Source of the DNA: DTKY01 sp037440765
Lineage (GTDB): Bacteria; Acidobacteriota; Terriglobia; Bryobacterales; Bryobacteraceae
Length of the DNA: 51,511 nt
Direction of reading: 5' to 3'
NCBI GenBank assembly: GCA_037440765.1
Contig: JBBITL010000028.1
Location: 1-51,511 of the forward strand
Positions 15,177 through 31,043 of this stretch are shown here, piece by piece. The notes beneath the pieces are model-generated. The model had not been told where the DNA came from and made no database searches. It saw only the letters and a list, made by a program, of their open reading frames with translations. How positions within the stretch are numbered: position 1 is the stretch's first letter; each line of letters begins with the position of its first letter. Made by a program: the position numbers and the translations under genes.

Positions 15177-16847
15177 TCAAACCTCCAGGATCACCGGCAT
15201 GATCAGCGGGCGGCGGGAGGTCTGCTTGGTCAGGTAGCGGCGCAGGTCGGTCCGGATCTTCTCTTTCATCACGCCCCAGTCTGTGCGCTCCTCGGCGCTC
15301 GACGACTCAAGAGTGCGGACCACCACCTGGCGCGCCTCCTGCAACACCCCGCCGCCGTCCTCCTCCGCCATGAAGCCCCGGCTGACGATCTCCGGCAGCC
15401 CTTCAGTCCTGCCGGTGAGCTTGTTGATGGCGATGATCGGCAGCACGATTCCGTCCTCCGACAGGTGGCGCCGGTCGCGGATCACCATGTCCTCGACCAC
15501 CTCGTCCAGTGTGCCGCTGTCGATGCAGACCCGCCCCACCGGGACCCGCCCTCCCAGGCGCGCGCCGTCGGGGCCGATCTCCAGCGTCTGCCCCGTGTCG
15601 AGCACGAAGGTCTCTTCGAGGCCGGCCGACCGCAGGTGCGAGGCGAGCGAGGCGTGCTTGGAGAGCTGCCGGTACTCGCCGTGGATAGGCAGGAAGAACC
15701 GCGGCCGCACCAGGTTCAGCACCAGCTTCAGCTCCTCCGAACTGGCGTGCCCGGAGACGTGCACCGGCGGATTCATCGATCCGTAGATGACGTCGGCCCC
15801 TCGGCGCGACAGGTGGTTGATCATCCGGTAGATCGCCTTTTCGTTGCCGGGAATGATGCGCGAGCTGAGCACCACGGTATCGCCCGGCTGGATGGAGAGG
15901 TGCTTGTGACTGTCCACCGCCACCCTGGACAGCGCCGACATCGGCTCGCCCTGGGTGCCCGAGATCAGCACCAGCGACTTGCCGCGCGCGACCGTGTCCA
16001 GGTCCTGCGGCCGGACCAGGATGCGGTCCGGTATGCGCAGCAGGCCGAGCGAGTGGGCGATCTCAGTGACCGTGGTCATGCTCCTGCCGAGCAGGCACAC
16101 CTTGCGGCCGGACTCCTCCGCCAGGTCGATAAGCTGCTGAAGGCGGTGGACCGAGGAGCTGAAGCAGGCGATCACGACGCGCTGGCTGGAGCGTGTGAGG
16201 ATGTCCTCCAGGCGCGGCCGCACCGCGCGCTCACTCTCGGTGTAGCCGGGCCTGTCCACGTTGGTGGAGTCGGAAAGCAGCAGCAGCACCCCGCGCTTGC
16301 CGTACTCTGCCAGCGCGTGCAGGTCGAACAGTTCGTTATCCGTGGGCGTGGGGTCCACCTTGAAATCGCCCGTGTGAATCACCACTCCGAGTGGCGTCGT
16401 GATGGCCAGGGCCACGGCGCTGACGATGGAGTGCGTTACGCGGATGAACTCGACGCTGAATGGCCCGATATCGATGCGGTCGCCGGGGCGGACCACGTTC
16501 AGGCGCGCCCGCTCCTTGAGGTCATGCTCATCCAGGCGGCGCTCGGCCAGGGCCAGGGTGAACTCCGTTCCGTAAACCGGAACGTCCAGATCGGAGAGCA
16601 GGAACGGCGTGGCCCCGATATGGTCCTCGTGCCCGTGAGTCAGGATGAGGGCGCGCACCATGTGGCGATGGGTCTCCAGGTAGGTGAAGTCCGGGATGAC
16701 GATGTCCACCCCCAGCAGTTCATCTTCGGGGAACATCATGCCGCAGTCGATGACGAGTATGTCGTCCCCATACCTGAGAGCCAGGCAGTTCATGCCGAAT
16801 TCTCCGAGGCCGCCGAGGGGGACTACCTGTAGCTTCTGCTCCGCCAT
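15177..16847 (-). CDS. rnj: Ribonuclease J
   Basis: Metallo-beta-lactamase/beta-CASP ribonuclease of 556 residues with 5'-exo- and endonuclease activity in mRNA decay and rRNA maturation. Signatures: the zinc-binding THGHEDHIG (70-78), VIHTGDFKVDPTP, LLLSDSTNVDRPG, the beta-CASP block with SGTQGEPMSAL, and SGHASSEELKLVLNLVRPRF near the third metal ligand. A C-terminal RNase J domain follows (MVIRDRRHLSEDGIVLPI). MAEQKLQVVPLGGLGEFGMN is the typical start. It is divergent from uppP over a 54-bp spacer that contains a long inverted repeat, and convergent with vapBC. Confidence 0.96.
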   Translation of the reverse strand: MAEQKLQVVPLGGLGEFGMNCLALRYGDDILVIDCGMMFPEDELLGVDIVIPDFTYLETHRHMVRALILTHGHEDHIGATPFLLSDLDVPVYGTEFTLALAERRLDEHDLKERARLNVVRPGDRIDIGPFSVEFIRVTHSIVSAVALAITTPLGVVIHTGDFKVDPTPTDNELFDLHALAEYGKRGVLLLLSDSTNVDRPGYTESERAVRPRLEDILTRSSQRVVIACFSSSVHRLQQLIDLAEESGRKVCLLGRSMTTVTEIAHSLGLLRIPDRILVRPQDLDTVARGKSLVLISGTQGEPMSALSRVAVDSHKHLSIQPGDTVVLSSRIIPGNEKAIYRMINHLSRRGADVIYGSMNPPVHVSGHASSEELKLVLNLVRPRFFLPIHGEYRQLSKHASLASHLRSAGLEETFVLDTGQTLEIGPDGARLGGRVPVGRVCIDSGTLDEVVEDMVIRDRRHLSEDGIVLPIIAINKLTGRTEGLPEIVSRGFMAEEDGGGVLQEARQVVVRTLESSSAEERTDWGVMKEKIRTDLRRYLTKQTSRRPLIMPVILEV

Positions 16848-16854
16848 AGAGAAA

Positions 16855-16885
16855 CCAGCGTACCACTGCGGGGGTGGTACGATGG
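16855..16885. promoter_or_regulatory. Inverted repeat between rnj and uppP
   Basis: CCAGCGTACCAC (16855-16866) and GTGGTACGATGG (16874-16885) are inverted copies with one mismatch around a 7-bp spacer. Each arm includes a -10-like hexamer reading outward (TACGCT on minus, TACGAT on plus), so the dyad overlaps both divergent promoters and could be an operator or a symmetrical bidirectional promoter. Confidence 0.5.
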
Positions 16886-16901
16886 CAGATTAACCCTTCT
16901 C

Positions 16902-17726
16902 ATGCCTCTCTTCCAAGTAGTTGTCCTGGCGGTGGTTCAAGGGATCACGGAGTTCCTGCCGATAAGCAGCTCGGCGCACCTGGCGCTGGCGCCTTGGCTG
17001 CTAGGGTGGCGGGACCAGACGCTGGTGTTTGATATAGCCCTGCATTTCGGCACGCTGGCTGCGGTGCTCTTGTACTTCTGGCGGGACTGGGTGCAGATTC
17101 TGGCGCAGGGCTTCGGCCAGCAATGGGGCCGCGACGGGGAGTTGCGGCGGAACCCGCGGCTGCTCTGGCTCATGGCGGCGGCCACCATCCCGGTGGCGGT
17201 GGCTGGCCTTCTGTTGGAGGGCTACGCGGAAGACGCCTGGCGGCACAACCGGGTGCTGATCGGCTGCATGCTGATCGGCGTGGGACTGCTGATGCTCCTG
17301 GCCGACCGGTCCGGACGGCAGTCCAAGGGCATCGGCAATGTGAGCTTCGCCGACGCCATGTGGGTCGGCTTCGCCCAGGCGGTGGCCGTGGTGCCGGGCA
17401 CGTCCCGGAGCGGCATCACCATCACGGCCGGCCTTTTCCGCGGCCTGGACCGGGCGTCTGCGGCGCGCTTCTCATTCCTGATCTCCACCCCGGCCATTGG
17501 GGCGGCTGCGGTCAAGGCGTTCTGGGATCTGCTTCAGCAGGGGGGGGTGCCGCCCGACATGCGGGCCCCCTTCGTCCTTGGCATCGTCCTGAGCGCCCTG
17601 GCCGGATGTGCGGTCATCGCCGGGCTGCTGCGCTTTCTGCGCTCGCACAACCTGGATTTCTTTGTTTACTATCGTATTGTTTTTGGCATAATGGTGATAG
17701 CTCTGGCCACAATCTTCCGCCGCTAG
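16902..17726 (+). CDS. uppP: Undecaprenyl-diphosphatase (BacA family)
   Basis: Integral membrane phosphatase that recycles undecaprenyl diphosphate to the monophosphate lipid carrier for peptidoglycan and other surface polymers; 274 residues, typical. The two catalytic motifs are present: TEFLPISSSAHL (16-27) with the acidic and serine residues, and PGTSRSGITI (from 165) with the arginine. About eight membrane helices are predicted. The ftsK start lies five bases after its stop, so the two envelope/division genes are probably co-transcribed. Confidence 0.96.
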   Translation: MPLFQVVVLAVVQGITEFLPISSSAHLALAPWLLGWRDQTLVFDIALHFGTLAAVLLYFWRDWVQILAQGFGQQWGRDGELRRNPRLLWLMAAATIPVAVAGLLLEGYAEDAWRHNRVLIGCMLIGVGLLMLLADRSGRQSKGIGNVSFADAMWVGFAQAVAVVPGTSRSGITITAGLFRGLDRASAARFSFLISTPAIGAAAVKAFWDLLQQGGVPPDMRAPFVLGIVLSALAGCAVIAGLLRFLRSHNLDFFVYYRIVFGIMVIALATIFRR

Positions 17727-17731
17727 GCGGA

Positions 17732-20005
17732 ATGCGTTTCTTATCCCCGACTTCTCATCCAAGGCTCAACGAAGCCGTAGGCCTGGTATTGGTGGCCGTC
17801 TCACTGCTGCTCTGGCTGTGCCTGCTGTCGTACAGCCCTGCTGACGGCTCCTGGAATACGGCCGCACCACAGGCGCGGCCGGCCAACCTGGTGGGTCCGG
17901 CCGGCGCCTGGCTGGCTGATCTTGGCGTGCAGTCAGTCGGGCTGGCGGCATTCGCCTTCCCGGTGCTGCTGCTTCTGCTGGCATGGAAATGGGTGAGGTC
18001 GGAGGCCATCGAAACGCCATCCGCGCGGGCGCTCGGCGCCGTCCTGTTCATGGCCAGCCTGGCCACGCTGGTGTCGCTTTCGCCCGGCTGGCGGGCCTTC
18101 GGAGGCGCAGTTCCGCCCGGCGGGCTGGCCGGAACGCTGCTGGCCGAGTACCTGGAAGGCGCGCTTAACGTCGCCGGCACGTTGGTGCTTGCGGCCACCA
18201 GCCTCATTCTCTCGGTGTATCTGTTCTCCAGCTTCAGCCTCGCCAAGGCCAGAGGCTGGGCTCAGGGATCGATGAGCGCCCTGGCCTGGCCTCGCCGGCG
18301 CAAGGAGATCCGGAGGCCCAGGGAGCCCAAGGTGGAGCCGCATCCGGTGGCCGATGCCCCGCAGGCGATGCCCCCGGAGGCTCCGCCTGAGCCGCCCGCC
18401 GACATTCCCATCCGGACGCTCGATGATCCGGCTCCGCCCGTCGAGCACGGGCTGGAGCCGGAGCCTGAACCTGAGCCGCCTCCACAAGAGCGCCACTCGC
18501 CGCCCGCGCCGGCCCGCAAACGCCCCGACTACCAGTTGCCCTCCACCGGCCTGCTGAACGAGCCGCCGGGACGCGGCCCGTACGACGAGCAGGAACTGAA
18601 GGAGACCGCCGCCCGCGTCAAGTCGAAATTCGAGGAGTTCAACGTGCTCGGCACGGTGGTGCAGATCAACCCCGGCCCCGTGGTGACCACCTTTGAGTTC
18701 AAGCCGGAAGCGGGCATCAAGTACAGCCGGATCACCACGCTGAGCGAGGACCTGTGCCTCGGCCTTCAGGCGGAGTCGATCCTTATCGAGCGCATCCCGG
18801 GCAAGCCCACCGTGGGAATCGAAGTGCCCAACAGCCGGAGAGAGCTGATCGGGCTGCGGCAGATAATGGAGTCCGAGGAGATCCGCGGCACAGCGGCCAG
18901 GCTGCCCATCCCGCTCGGCAAGGACATCAACGGGAGGATCAAGATTGCCGCCCTGGAGTCCATGCCGCACCTGCTGATAGCGGGCTCGACCGGATCGGGC
19001 AAGAGCGTCCTGTTGAACTCCATGATCATGTCGATCCTGTTCCGGTCGACGCCCGAGGAGGTGCGCATGATCCTGGTCGATCCGAAGCGGCTGGAGCTGG
19101 GGCTCTACGAGGGCATCCCACACCTGCTGACGCCGGTGATCACGGACCCCAAGAAAGCCACCAACGCGCTGCGCAATGCGGTTCTGGAGATGGACCGCCG
19201 GCTGCGGCTGCTGGCGAGCCAGGGGGTGAGGAACATCGACCAGTTCAATCGCAAGGTGCGCCAGTTGCAGTACGAGCCCCGCAGCCTGTTCGAGGAAGAC
19301 AGGGAAACCGAGGAGATGGAGCCTCTGCCCTACGTCGTGATCTTCATCGACGAACTGGCCGACCTGATGATGCTGGAGCGCGCCAACGTCGAGGAATCGG
19401 TGACGCGCCTGGCGCAGATGGCGCGGGCGGTCGGCATGCACCTGGTGCTGGCGACGCAGCGGCCGAGCGTGGACGTGGTCACGGGCCTGATCAAGGCCAA
19501 CTTTCCGGCGCGCCTCAGCTTCCGCGTGGCGACGCGCGTGGACTCGCGCACCATACTCGACGTCATGGGGGCGGAGCACCTGCTGGGCAGGGGGGACATG
19601 CTGTTCCTGCCGCCCGGCTCTTCGCGCCTGATCCGGGTGCATGGCGCGCTGGTGACCGAGGCCGAGATCAACCGGGTGGTGGATTGCTGGAAGCAGCAGG
19701 CCGCGCCCGAGTATGACGCCACCTACCTGGTGGCGCCTCCCAGCGACGACGAAGAGGCGAGCCTGGACGAGCTGGATGGCGAGCAGGACCCGCTATACGA
19801 GGAGGCCGTGCGGGTGGTGCTGGAGATGGGCAAGGCCTCCACCAGCACGCTCCAGCGCCGGCTGCGGCTGGGCTACGGACGGGCGGCGCGTATCCTGGAC
19901 ATGATGCAGCGGGAGGGTATCATCGGCCCGCCCGACGGCAGCAGGCCGCGCGACGTCCTCAAGAGTCCCGACTGGCTCGAGGAAGTCGAGACGCAACTCA
20001 GGTAG
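17732..20005 (+). CDS. ftsK: DNA translocase FtsK
   Basis: Septum-associated dsDNA translocase that clears chromosome ends and activates dimer resolution; 757 residues. Layout: four N-terminal membrane helices (about 10-180), an acidic proline-rich linker with EPEPEPEPP (about 200-270), the alpha/beta RecA-like motor with Walker A GSTGSGKS (418-425) and Walker B VVIFIDELADL, and a C-terminal winged-helix gamma domain (YEEAVRVVLEMGKASTSTLQ, then RRLRLGYGRAARILDMM) that reads orientation sequences. The start at 17732 is chosen because the frame upstream of it overlaps uppP in another frame and lacks membrane segments; GGCGGA precedes the ATG. The linker is short compared with E. coli FtsK, as in SpoIIIE-type proteins. 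Confidence 0.95.
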   Translation: MRFLSPTSHPRLNEAVGLVLVAVSLLLWLCLLSYSPADGSWNTAAPQARPANLVGPAGAWLADLGVQSVGLAAFAFPVLLLLLAWKWVRSEAIETPSARALGAVLFMASLATLVSLSPGWRAFGGAVPPGGLAGTLLAEYLEGALNVAGTLVLAATSLILSVYLFSSFSLAKARGWAQGSMSALAWPRRRKEIRRPREPKVEPHPVADAPQAMPPEAPPEPPADIPIRTLDDPAPPVEHGLEPEPEPEPPPQERHSPPAPARKRPDYQLPSTGLLNEPPGRGPYDEQELKETAARVKSKFEEFNVLGTVVQINPGPVVTTFEFKPEAGIKYSRITTLSEDLCLGLQAESILIERIPGKPTVGIEVPNSRRELIGLRQIMESEEIRGTAARLPIPLGKDINGRIKIAALESMPHLLIAGSTGSGKSVLLNSMIMSILFRSTPEEVRMILVDPKRLELGLYEGIPHLLTPVITDPKKATNALRNAVLEMDRRLRLLASQGVRNIDQFNRKVRQLQYEPRSLFEEDRETEEMEPLPYVVIFIDELADLMMLERANVEESVTRLAQMARAVGMHLVLATQRPSVDVVTGLIKANFPARLSFRVATRVDSRTILDVMGAEHLLGRGDMLFLPPGSSRLIRVHGALVTEAEINRVVDCWKQQAAPEYDATYLVAPPSDDEEASLDELDGEQDPLYEEAVRVVLEMGKASTSTLQRRLRLGYGRAARILDMMQREGIIGPPDGSRPRDVLKSPDWLEEVETQLR

Positions 20006-20044
20006 CGGGCGGCTCCACGACGCGGGGCGTTCCCGCCGGCCCTC

Positions 20045-24271
<4,227 letters not shown>

Positions 24272-24283
24272 GGCTGCCTCCTT

Positions 24284-28642
<4,359 letters not shown>

Positions 28643-29071
28643 TATGCTCTCCCAAAAGCCGATAGGCGACTGGCAGGCGGTGTCAAGCCGCTACCGCACC
28701 GTGCACGCGTCCGGGCCGTGGCGGAGGACGGAGTTCAGGCCCGCGCGTGCTGAGTTGGACAGACCGGCTCCGCGCTTCAGCGGCGAAGCCAACACCGGGG
28801 TTCTTCGGACATCCGAGGCGGCGGCGCCTCGCCCTGGGGAGCCGCCTGCGTACACCGGAGGCCAGGCAGAGGCAAGTTGAGGCATACCCCGTCCCAGTAA
28901 AGGCAAACTTTGGCCCCGCACGCAGGAAGCGTCGTTCACAGGCGACTATTCTGGCTCGGCTCCGGTTGAGACAGTCTCAAGTCTACCAGACGGTTACGCA
29001 GAGGTCAAATGCGGCAAAGCGGGCGTGGCCCCGGCCCGCCGGGCGGGCAGGGAGCGGCCCGGAGTCGCCGT
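28643..29071. other. rplL-rpoB spacer with three palindromes
   Basis: No gene is supported in these 429 bp. Three perfect dyads are present: CGAGGCG-GCGG-CGCCTCG (28814-28831), TTGAGAC-A-GTCTCAA (28966-28980) and GCCCGC-CGG-GCGGGC (29034-29048). The last lies just beyond rplL and could attenuate transcription into rpoB; the others could be processing sites or an operator (inference). Confidence 0.6.
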
Positions 29072-29452
29072 CTACTTCACCTCGACAGTCGCGCCCGCCT
29101 CCGTAAACTTCTTACGGATTGCCTCAGCCTCTTCCTTGTTAACGCCTTCCTTAATGCTCTTGGGGGCGCCGTCCACAAGTTCCTTGGCTTCCTTCAGGCC
29201 CAGGCTGGTGACTTCCCGCACCGCCTTGATGACGTTGATCTTGTTGGCTCCCGCCGCAGTGAGGACCACGGTGAACTCGGTCTTCTCCTCGGCCGCCGGG
29301 GCCGCCGCCGCGCCAGCCGCCGGCGCAGCCACGGCTACGCTGGCAGCCGCGGCCGATACGCCCAGTTTCTCCTCCAACATCTTGACGAGCTGAGACGCCT
29401 CAAGCAGCGTCAGCCCCTGTATCTGTTCCGCAATCGCGTTAATGTCCGCCAT
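29072..29452 (-). CDS. rplL: Ribosomal protein bL12 (L7/L12)
   Basis: Acidic stalk protein of 126 residues that recruits translation factors to the 50S subunit. The N-terminal dimerisation domain (MADINAIAEQIQGLTLLEAS) is followed by an Ala-rich hinge (AAPAAGAAAAPAAEEKTEF) and the C-terminal domain with KINVIKAVREVTSLGLKEAK and LVDGAPKSIKEGV. The start is set at 29452, where the family sequence begins; upstream in-frame residues read MVTRPRAGAAG and are not conserved-looking. It follows rplJ by 66 bp. Confidence 0.98.
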   Translation of the reverse strand: MADINAIAEQIQGLTLLEASQLVKMLEEKLGVSAAAASVAVAAPAAGAAAAPAAEEKTEFTVVLTAAGANKINVIKAVREVTSLGLKEAKELVDGAPKSIKEGVNKEEAEAIRKKFTEAGATVEVK

Positions 29453-29518
29453 TTCTACCTTCCAATGTCCTGTGCCCGCCGCCCCGGCCCGTGGTCTGGT
29501 AACCACGCGCCGCGCGTG

Positions 29519-30046
29519 CTAGGCCGTAAACTTGTTTTCCTTGCAGCCTTGATCCACCACCACCGCCAGTTGCCGGCCTACGCCGCTCAGGGCGCTCACC
29601 AGTCGCTGCGCCGGGGCCTGGATGAGGAACAGCAGCCTTCCGAGCATCTCCTCTCGCGAGGGCAGCGAGGCCAGTTCCTGTATGGTGCGTATGTCGATCG
29701 CCCGGCCCTCCACCATTCCCGCCTTGAACGTGAAGCTCGGGTTGTTCCTGGCGTAGGTGGTCAGCGCCTTGGCCAGGGCGACCGGGTCCTTGCTGGTGTA
29801 GGCCACAGACGTCATCCCCACCAGGTCCCTGACCAGGTCCTGCGCCCTGGTGCCCTCGGCCGCTTTGGCGGCCAGGTTGTTCTTGACCACGCGGTACCGG
29901 CCCCCGGCCGCCCGCACCGCCTTGCGTAACTCGTAGTCCTGGTCCACGCTCAGCTTCTCGAAGCCGGTGACGAACAGATGCTCGGTCCGCCCCAGTTCCC
30001 CGCGCAGGGATTCGACTTCTTTCCGCTTGTCCTCACGCTTCTTCAT
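29519..30046 (-). CDS. rplJ: Ribosomal protein uL10
   Basis: Stalk base protein of 175 residues that anchors bL12 dimers to 23S rRNA. Recognisable blocks: KKREDKRKEVESLRGELGRT, RYRVVKNNLAAKAAEGT and AQRLVSALSGVGRQLAVVVD. It starts only 12 bp after rplA, so there is no room for the L10 mRNA leader that many bacteria place between rplA and rplJ; autoregulation by an L10(L12)4 leader site must occur elsewhere or not at all (inference). Confidence 0.97.
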   Translation of the reverse strand: MKKREDKRKEVESLRGELGRTEHLFVTGFEKLSVDQDYELRKAVRAAGGRYRVVKNNLAAKAAEGTRAQDLVRDLVGMTSVAYTSKDPVALAKALTTYARNNPSFTFKAGMVEGRAIDIRTIQELASLPSREEMLGRLLFLIQAPAQRLVSALSGVGRQLAVVVDQGCKENKFTA

Positions 30047-30058
30047 TCGGGTGCTCCT

Positions 30059-30766
30059 CTACTGCGCCTTGACGTTGAAGGGGGTGACGTCCAGCGGCAC
30101 GCCCGGGCCCATGGTCGAGCAGATGGTTGCGCTCCTCACGTACTTGCCCTTGGCGGCCGTCGGCTTGGCCCGCAGCACGGCCTGGATCAGAGCCTGCGCG
30201 TTTTCCAGAAGCTTGTCCTGCTGGAAGCTGACCTTGCCCAGGGGAACGTGCAGCACGCCGGTCTTGTCCACCCGGAACTCGACCTTGCCGGCCTTCACTT
30301 CCTTCACCGCCCGCTCGACGTCCATGGTGACCGTGCCTGTCTTGGGGTTGGGCATCAGGCCGCGGGGGCCCAAAATCTTGCCGAGTTTGCCCACCGACCG
30401 CATCATGTCGGGCGTGGCCACCACCGCGTCGAAGTCGGTCCAGCTCTCCTGCTGGATCTTGGCGACCATGTCCTCGCCGCCCACGAAGTCGGCGCCGGCC
30501 TCCTGGGCCTCGCGCTGCTTCTCGCCGGAGGCGATAACCAGCACCCGCTTGGACTTGCCGAGGCCGTTGGGCAGCACCACCGTGCCGCGCACCATCTGGT
30601 CGGCATGCTTGGGGTCCACGCCCAGCCGCATATGCAGTTCGACGGTTTCGTCGAACCTGGCGAACTTCACCTTCTGAACGAGCGGAACCGCCTCCTCCAG
30701 CGCGTAGGGGCGCCGTTCCAACTGCTGCGCGGCGGCACGGTACTTCTTTCCCTGTGATTGAGGCAT
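30059..30766 (-). CDS. rplA: Ribosomal protein uL1
   Basis: 23S rRNA L1-stalk protein, 235 residues. Typical motifs are FDETVELHMRLGVDPKHADQ, VRGTVVLPNGLGKSKRVLVI, LGPRGLMPNPKTGTV and FRVDKTGVLHVPLGKVSF. First gene of rplA-rplJ-rplL-rpoB-rpoC on the minus strand. The expected upstream partners rplK, nusG and secE are not present in this window; a Clp-type ATPase gene lies there instead. A promoter candidate lies about 85 bp upstream, and the leader between them contains two inverted repeats. Confidence 0.98.
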   Translation of the reverse strand: MPQSQGKKYRAAAQQLERRPYALEEAVPLVQKVKFARFDETVELHMRLGVDPKHADQMVRGTVVLPNGLGKSKRVLVIASGEKQREAQEAGADFVGGEDMVAKIQQESWTDFDAVVATPDMMRSVGKLGKILGPRGLMPNPKTGTVTMDVERAVKEVKAGKVEFRVDKTGVLHVPLGKVSFQQDKLLENAQALIQAVLRAKPTAAKGKYVRSATICSTMGPGVPLDVTPFNVKAQ

Positions 30767-30778
30767 CTTGTGTCTGGT

Positions 30779-30834
30779 CCTAACGGCGGAGCGTTACAGG
30801 CCCCCGCCTCCCATGTATGGAGAGAATTACTCTC
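30779..30834 (-). promoter_or_regulatory. rplA leader inverted repeats
   Basis: Two dyads occur in the predicted 5' leader of rplA: AACG-GCGGAG-CGTT, flanked by CCT/AGG (30779-30800), and GAGAG-AATTA-CTCTC (30820-30834). Either could form an L1-responsive mRNA hairpin, since L1 commonly represses its own operon by binding an rRNA-like leader (family knowledge); similarity to the L1 rRNA site was not established. Confidence 0.35.
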
Positions 30835-30849
30835 TTGGGCTGATCCTGG

Positions 30850-30879
30850 ATTCTACCACACTCCCGCCCGCCGGTCCAA
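30850..30879 (-). promoter_or_regulatory. Promoter candidate for rplA-rpoC operon
   Basis: On the minus strand TTGGAC (30874-30879) and TAGAAT (30850-30855) are separated by 18 bp. This is the best-looking sigma-70 promoter upstream of rplA and would give a leader of roughly 75-80 nt. Confidence 0.5.
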
Positions 30880-31022
30880 ATCCGCCGCGGTCGGCGGCAA
30901 TGGACTCGAACGCGGCGCGGTCCAGGGCCGCGAACCCGACCAGGGCGAAGCGGCCGCCGTCTCTCTCCTGAAACGTGCAGGCGATGATGCCGGAATGTGG
31001 GCCGTGCGAGGCGGCGAAGTGA

Positions 31023-31043
31023 GCGGCCCCGGCGGCGGGCCGC
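31023..31043 (-). terminator. Hairpin at end of Clp-type ATPase gene
   Basis: GCGGCCC (31023-31029) and GGGCCGC (31037-31043) form a perfect 7-bp GC stem at the stop codon of the ATPase gene. There is no U-tract, so termination is possible but unproven. Confidence 0.3.

Noticed and set aside
15465..16832. 455-residue open frame opposite rnj
   Set aside because: Shadow; RNase J motifs are unambiguous on the minus strand.
17123..17731. Extended FtsK start giving a 960-residue protein
   Set aside because: The extension overlaps uppP in another frame and encodes no membrane segments; the start at 17732 has a ribosome site and the normal N-terminus.
17933..19642. 569-residue open frame opposite ftsK
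   Set aside because: Shadow rich in Arg/Gln/His; no ribosome site or domain.
20006..20044. Bidirectional terminator between ftsK and rpoC
   Set aside because: Only a 5-bp GC pairing with a long loop and no T-run; too weak to call.
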